This document shows, in pieces, positions 20,739 to 23,320 of a stretch of DNA of 23,320 nt (position 1 is the first letter of the stretch; every line of letters starts with the position of its first letter). A model generated the notes under the pieces. The model saw only the letters and a list, made by a program, of their open reading frames with translations, was not told the DNA's origin and made no database searches. Source of the DNA: a virus; IMG/VR virus record IMGVR_UViG_3300009181_000356, positions 1 through 23,320 of that record; one strand, written 5' to 3'. The translations under genes and the position numbers were made by a program.

Positions 20739-20973
20739 CGTCTTTCAATCCCATTTCTTTTAGCTGATCAGGAGTTGAATACCACTTGAGCACAATCTCA
20801 AGCGCATCGATATGTTTTTGGATCTCGACATCATCAGCCTCTTGATCACCCCAAACAAAAACACTGGAGTTTGATCCAAGATCTCGACGCAAAGTATCCC
20901 ATGTATCACGCAGTTGGTCGACAACAATTTGATCAGTCATTTCATAAGTTAAATCAATCGTATACTTACTCAT
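20731..20973 (-). CDS. Conserved hypothetical phage protein (80 aa)
   Basis: An 80-residue acidic, helical protein. It begins with a strand (KYTIDLTYEM) and continues in helices (DQIVVDQLRDTWDTLRRDL, later QKHIDALEIVLKWYSTPDQL). No motif is recognised. It overlaps both neighbours by 8 bases, so translation is probably coupled through the group 21367-20102. Confidence 0.72.
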   Translation of the reverse strand: MSKYTIDLTYEMTDQIVVDQLRDTWDTLRRDLGSNSSVFVWGDQEADDVEIQKHIDALEIVLKWYSTPDQLKEMGLKDDA

Positions 20974-21367
20974 TAATATTTACCTTCCTATAACGATTAA
21001 AAGTACCATCAGCTTCTTCAACCATAATCTCGTCGAGGTTCTTATTCTCGGCAAAGATACGCTGCTCGTGATCGGCAACAATACGACCAGCTTCACGAAG
21101 CTTACGCAACACAGCATTTGCAACGCCGATATTGTTTCTTCCTGTATCGAGAGCGTCGGTCACTGCTTGTGCACAATCAAAATATAAATCACTGTCTAAA
21201 GACCACGAGTGATCAGTCGCATTCGTAAAGTCACCTACACGTCGAAGATAATCTTGGCCACCATCGACTGCGATCGCACCGCACGTGCATTCAACAAAGT
21301 CATGACGATGCTTCGAAACAATAAAATCTCCACAACTCAGGCATGTCGCTGCGTTTTGAACAATCAT
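20966..21367 (-). CDS. Zinc-ribbon phage protein, DUF7695-like N-terminus (133 aa)
   Basis: A 133-residue protein. Residues 9-40 carry a small zinc ribbon: C9-x2-C12 (CLSCGD), then C27-x-C29-G (VECTCG), with S-K-H-R-H-D-F and V-D-G-G between and after. I associate this block with a phage family of unknown function (DUF7695, from memory). The C-terminal 80 residues are helical and charged (AQAVTDALDTG, LRKLREAGRIV). A DNA-, RNA- or protein-binding role is plausible from the ribbon only. It overlaps the SWIM gene by ATGA. Confidence 0.8.
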   Translation of the reverse strand: MIVQNAATCLSCGDFIVSKHRHDFVECTCGAIAVDGGQDYLRRVGDFTNATDHSWSLDSDLYFDCAQAVTDALDTGRNNIGVANAVLRKLREAGRIVADHEQRIFAENKNLDEIMVEEADGTFNRYRKVNINE

Positions 21368-21597
21368 TCTGCTATCACCTTTTCGTGCACTTGTGTAATG
21401 TGCTTACACTTATTATAGAAATTAAAACCGGGACAGTCACACACCCAACCACGATCGAGCATCGTCACGTGATACTGTTTGCCTTTGCAGTTTATATATG
21501 GCCATGTCAGACCGACTAGATGGTGATCATGAAAATCGATACCAGTCATTGCGAGCGGCGTACGAAAGGCGGAATAAGTTGGTGTATGGTCAATCAT
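21364..21597 (-). CDS. SWIM zinc-finger protein (77 aa)
   Basis: A 77-residue protein whose C-terminal half carries a SWIM-type zinc motif C-x-C-x8-C-x-H at C53, C55, C64 and H66 (WVCDCPGFNFYNKCKH). SWIM domains bind DNA or protein and usually belong to much larger proteins (SWI2/SNF2 ATPases, transposases, recombination factors). Here almost nothing else is present, apart from a short N-terminal part (FHDHHLVGLTWPY). It may be a free-standing adapter that targets a host or phage DNA complex. A TGTACA-type promoter candidate precedes it. Confidence 0.85.
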   Translation of the reverse strand: MIDHTPTYSAFRTPLAMTGIDFHDHHLVGLTWPYINCKGKQYHVTMLDRGWVCDCPGFNFYNKCKHITQVHEKVIAE

Positions 21598-21605
21598 AGG
21601 TTTAC

Positions 21606-21635
21606 CTTACTACAAAAATTCAATTTTGTACACCC
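21606..21635 (-). promoter_or_regulatory. TGTACA-type promoter candidate before the SWIM gene
   Basis: TGTACA (21627-21632) on the minus strand, followed by AAATTGAATTTTTG and TAGTAA at a short spacing (14 bases) or TAAGGT at 17. It lies just before the SWIM gene and overlaps the 3' end of the 53-aa gene. The -10 is poor, so this is a weak member of the family. Confidence 0.3.
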
Positions 21636-21781
21636 CCTAAAGCGAGAAGGATTAAAATAATAAAAAGAAATCCATAGAGTGCGAATTTAAAAAAATGCTT
21701 GGCGACCTTAAACCCGACCCAAAGGAAGAAGCCCAAGATCGCCAAGAACGGCAACGATGAGAGGAAGAACAAGAAGCTCAA
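21620..21781 (-). CDS. Small membrane protein with TTG start (53 aa)
   Basis: A 53-codon frame begins with TTG at 21781, overlapping the stop of the 139-aa gene (TTGA), behind an AGAGG ribosome binding site, and ends TGA at 21620. It encodes two membrane segments: SFLFFLSSLPFLAILGFFLW (2-21) and FALYGFLFIILILLALGG (33-50), separated by the basic loop FKVAKHFFK. The composition is far from random and occupies the whole gap between genes, so I take it as real despite the rare start. Two helices, a basic loop and small size would suit a holin or antiholin, but it is away from the spanins. Confidence 0.7.
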   Translation of the reverse strand: MSFLFFLSSLPFLAILGFFLWVGFKVAKHFFKFALYGFLFIILILLALGGVQN

Positions 21782-22197
21782 GCTCGCCTCTTACCAGTTG
21801 CCGGATCGGCCGCTTCAGACTTGGAAAGGACAACAAGTCCGCCTTTATTATAGGCTTGGCCGATGATATAATTGCTGCTTACTGCGAGCTTTTCTTGCTC
21901 GTAATTTGAGTTCTTGGTGTAAGCTACACCGATCTCGTTCTGAGAAGGATACTTTTGGCGATGGTCAGAAATGCCATAATCAGGCATCGGTGTACCGCGA
22001 AGCTTTGGCTTGTAGTTACCTGCACGGTAATCTTGATATTCTTCGAACGTCTTTGGCTTTAAGCCGTTGCTCTTGCAAAATCTACAATCTTCGAGCCAAG
22101 CCAAACCAATTTTGGTGTACTTTGACGTCGTCATTTTGGACTTACGCTTGCCATGATGAGTGGTCGTGTAAGCAGGGCCGAGAAGATGCATTGTCAT
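21778..22197 (-). CDS. Conserved hypothetical phage protein (139 aa)
   Basis: A 139-residue basic protein. The first 22 residues (MHLLGPAYTTTHHGKRKSK) contain a block I associate with phage proteins of unknown role. C38-x2-C41 (CRFCKSNG) may be half a zinc site. The middle is rich in Tyr and Pro, and the end has GQAYNKGGLVVLSKSEA. The ATG at 22197 has a good GAAGGA ribosome binding site. A TGTACA promoter lies directly upstream. The stop overlaps the TTG-start membrane gene. Confidence 0.78.
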   Translation of the reverse strand: MTMHLLGPAYTTTHHGKRKSKMTTSKYTKIGLAWLEDCRFCKSNGLKPKTFEEYQDYRAGNYKPKLRGTPMPDYGISDHRQKYPSQNEIGVAYTKNSNYEQEKLAVSSNYIIGQAYNKGGLVVLSKSEAADPATGKRRA

Positions 22198-22212
22198 AAT
22201 ATAATTTCCTTC

Positions 22213-22260
22213 AGATTCTGGTATACATCGATATCGATTAATTGTACATGTTTATTTTAG
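22213..22260 (-). promoter_or_regulatory. TGTACA-type promoter, exact repeat of the primase promoter
   Basis: CTAAAATAAACATGTACAAT on the minus strand (22260-22241) is identical to 6180-6161. After ATGTAC there is an 18-base spacer and TATACC as -10, then a leader with GAAGGA and the ATG of the 139-aa gene. It starts at the stop codon of the upstream gene. Confidence 0.65.
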
Positions 22261-22559
22261 CGGAGTTCTTTACCGTCTAAGATAAAGAATCCGCGGCCTA
22301 AATCATCACGATCGAATTGCAAGATCTCGTCATTCATCAAGATCTGCAGAGGAGCTTCACCTTGAGCATTATAAGGACCAACCAGACGAGCAAAGTAACC
22401 TTCGACTGTGTAGTGCTTAATCAATGCGGCTTGAAACTTAGCCTTGGTAACTGGACCACGATGCTTGAAGCGCGCAACAAACTTGCGTTCACCTGCAGCA
22501 GTCATGTAGTGCAGGTATCCACCATGGTATTCGAAGTTAGTTTTTGTAAAAGCAGTCAT
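22257..22559 (-). CDS. Hypothetical phage protein (100 aa)
   Basis: A 100-residue protein starting MTAFTKTNFEYHGGYLHYM. The frame is open to an ATG at 22586, but the ATG at 22559 is preferred: it has a strong AAGGAG ribosome binding site 7 bases upstream, and the earlier ATG lies in the promoter. The first 40 residues look like beta strands with a basic end (KFVARFKHRGPV), followed by mixed helix and strand. An acidic FDRDDLGRGFF block lies near the C-terminus. No family is recognised. Confidence 0.75.
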   Translation of the reverse strand: MTAFTKTNFEYHGGYLHYMTAAGERKFVARFKHRGPVTKAKFQAALIKHYTVEGYFARLVGPYNAQGEAPLQILMNDEILQFDRDDLGRGFFILDGKELR

Positions 22560-22586
22560 TAACAATCTCCTTAGCTTATTATTCAT

Positions 22587-22622
22587 ACTACCAAAGTTTT
22601 GATAAAATGTACATGTTTATTT
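22587..22622 (-). promoter_or_regulatory. TGTACA-type promoter before the 100-aa gene
   Basis: On the minus strand AAAATAAACATGTACA is followed by 17 bases and TAGTAT as -10, then a leader with AAGGAG. It follows a terminator at once. The part from CATGTACA through GGTAG is shared with the promoter at 18072-18102 apart from one base. Confidence 0.65.
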
Positions 22623-22631
22623 TTAAAAAAG

Positions 22632-22664
22632 ACAAAAAAAATGGGCGACCCGAAAGCCGCCCAT
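22632..22664 (-). terminator. Rho-independent terminator after the candidate ncRNA
   Basis: A hairpin of 9 pairs with one G-U (22664-22656 against 22649-22641 on the minus strand), G+C-rich (ATGGGCGGC/GTCGCCCAT), with a UUUCGG loop, followed by TTTTTTTTG. It ends transcripts from the 80-aa gene or from the late promoter at 22781, just before the next promoter. Confidence 0.9.
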
Positions 22665-22775
22665 CATGCGTGTAGCAGGAGGAACCCCACCTGTGATCCT
22701 GCCTATTCCATTCGTCAATTAAGACTCTTGCCTAACTTACACAGTTGAACTGTATATCCACGCACCACATAGTGT
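22665..22775 (-). ncRNA. Candidate structured non-coding RNA
   Basis: A non-coding stretch of about 110 bases between the late promoter at 22781-22788 and the terminator hairpin. The ends pair over 7 positions (GTGCGTG at 22765-22759 with CACGCAT at 22672-22666, one G-U). Inside are a hairpin ACAGTT/AACTGT (22753-22741) and one with GCAGGA/TCCTGC (22702-22697 with 22680-22675), giving a closed multi-arm shape. No coding frame longer than 12 codons was found. It resembles a tRNA in having an acceptor-like stem but has no T-loop or anticodon arm. Small stable RNAs near tRNA genes are known in T4 (RNA C and D); homology is not claimed. Confidence 0.45.
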
Positions 22776-22780
22776 ACATC

Positions 22781-22788
22781 TATTTATA
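22781..22788 (-). promoter_or_regulatory. Late promoter TATAAATA before the candidate ncRNA
   Basis: Perfect late box on the minus strand, overlapping the stop codon of the 80-aa gene (GTATAAATA contains its TAA). Transcription would start near 22775, just before the paired region, and end at the terminator at 22632-22664. No gene lies between. A TGTACA with TATACA 16 bases later also overlaps here, so a second promoter is possible. Confidence 0.55.
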
Positions 22789-23026
22789 CAAGTTCTACAG
22801 TCAATTCTAAAGTTTTTTCGCGTTCGGCTAAAAAAAATGCTGGAGTAGATCCATCAAACCCACCGCCAAAGTTTAGGTGACGAACCATCTCCTTGGCTTT
22901 GGACATACGCATACCCTTGACTACAATCTGATCTGTCTTGGTCTCGAGGATATCTCCACCCATTTCTCCAAACCCGCCACCAACGTTGACGATCTTTCCA
23001 GTATTTACGATCTTGTAGTTAACCAT
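22784..23026 (-). CDS. Hypothetical phage protein (80 aa)
   Basis: An 80-residue protein beginning MVNYKIVNTGKIVNVGGGFGE. The ATG at 23026 is chosen over one at 23092: it has GGGAGAAG directly upstream and overlaps the previous stop by only 8 bases. Glycine-rich turns (VGGGFGEMGGD, later NFGGGFDG) lie between strand-like segments and a helix with M-S-K-A-K-E-M-V-R-H-L. It looks like a small alpha/beta domain. Function is unknown. Confidence 0.75.
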   Translation of the reverse strand: MVNYKIVNTGKIVNVGGGFGEMGGDILETKTDQIVVKGMRMSKAKEMVRHLNFGGGFDGSTPAFFLAEREKTLELTVELV

Positions 23027-23201
23027 CAATCTTCTCCCATTTAAAACCAAAACAAAGTTCTTGCATCTTGCGATGAAACCAATTAGGCTCATTGCCTTCC
23101 TCGACCATCCACCAAGTATTCTTTAGTATCTGGCATTTCCATCTGTATTTAGGATTTTTGACTGTATTGATTATCCAACCGTTCCTGAGATTATCGATCA
23201 T
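23019..23201 (-). CDS. Small hypothetical protein (60 aa)
   Basis: A 60-residue basic, Trp-rich protein (five Trp; for example KYRWKCQILKNTWWMVEEG). No family is recognised. The ATG overlaps the stop of the partial gene upstream (ATGA), and the stop overlaps the next gene. The ribosome binding site is weak (CAGG), so coupled translation is likely. Confidence 0.65.
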   Translation of the reverse strand: MIDNLRNGWIINTVKNPKYRWKCQILKNTWWMVEEGNEPNWFHRKMQELCFGFKWEKIDG

Positions 23202-23320
23202 TTGAAACCTGCAAATTTGATTTTCTCGAACTTGCTGACTGGTTTCGATTCATTTTCGAGTCGATAACCAGAGTTTGTATTGTCAAAGATTGGTCGATCT
23301 TCATCTTGCACGATGTCGAC
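23198..23320 (-). CDS. Hypothetical protein, C-terminal fragment (40 residues)
   Basis: An open frame enters from the window edge at 23320 and ends TGA at 23198, overlapping the next ATG. The visible 40 residues are charged and end KFEKIKFAGFK, with no motif. The start is outside the window. It is supported by the ATGA overlap and by an uninterrupted frame only. Confidence 0.5.
   Translation of the reverse strand, partial: VDIVQDEDRPIFDNTNSGYRLENESKPVSKFEKIKFAGFK

Noticed and set aside
22560-22586. N-terminal extension of the 100-aa protein
   Set aside because: The extra ATG lies in the promoter's -10 region, while the AAGGAG site serves the ATG at 22559.
22666-22765. tRNA gene
   Set aside because: The outer 7-base stem resembles an acceptor, but there is no T-loop (GTTCRA) at the right place, no D-arm and no anticodon arm.
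1-23320. CRISPR arrays, insertion sequences, integrase or attachment sites
   Set aside because: No spaced direct repeats, transposase or integrase motifs, or terminal inverted repeats were seen; the only notable repeats are the promoter boxes and protein-level repeats.

Overview
This window is a gene-dense piece of a T4-superfamily tailed phage (Caudoviricetes, myovirus-like) that infects a Gram-negative, probably aquatic host. All 45 coding regions I can support lie on the minus strand, so transcription runs from high to low coordinates. Stops and starts mostly overlap (ATGA or TAATG). The T4-type signs are a gp61-like primase, a class Ia NrdA, late promoters of the TATAAATA type, and a set of capsid-interior and virion genes of the kind found in marine T4-like phages. 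A nested inner/outer spanin pair (the outer one a lipoprotein) and an LpxH-like phosphoesterase imply a host with an outer membrane. I see no tRNA, insertion sequence, integrase or CRISPR array, and I cannot name the host.

Layout in order of transcription. (1) 23320-19132: small accessory genes. They include a SWIM zinc-finger protein, a zinc-ribbon protein, a short SGNH hydrolase, a 53-aa membrane protein with a TTG start, and a candidate structured non-coding RNA (22665-22775) between a late promoter and a terminator. (2) 19060-15688: a PD-(D/E)XK-like putative nuclease, then a three-gene overlapping cassette: HAD phosphatase, nucleotidyltransferase of the DNA/RNA-ligase type, and NMNAT-like adenylyltransferase. 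(3) 15599-8323: capsid-interior and virion genes. These are two large charged proteins sharing a domain, a Dps-like ferritin, a small cationic protein, a glycine/alanine/threonine-rich structural protein and conserved small proteins. (4) 8321-6186: a membrane and lysis block with the spanin pair, several small membrane proteins (a holin may be among them) and a one-EF-hand protein. (5) 6117-1: a replication and nucleotide block that opens with a recognisable promoter: primase, small genes, ThyX, an AbrB-like peptide, NrdA, LpxH-like phosphoesterase and small genes.

The most interesting proposal is a packaged enzyme set. The ligase-like protein and the small cationic protein begin with a T4-internal-protein-like leader, F-K-(D/E)-F-(L/I)-x-E. 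The 744-aa protein carries at least six spaced (V/I/L)-D-E sites. Both patterns fit recognition and cutting by a gp21-type prohead protease. Together with Dps, this suggests that DNA-protection and nucleic-acid end-repair proteins are loaded into the head. Two promoter families support staged expression: a TGTACA-N16-18-TATAAT-like type (including an exact 20-bp repeat) and the TATAAATA late type. One late promoter lies inside the phosphatase gene, just ahead of the ligase-like gene. Functions were assigned by reading motifs only; no database search was run.
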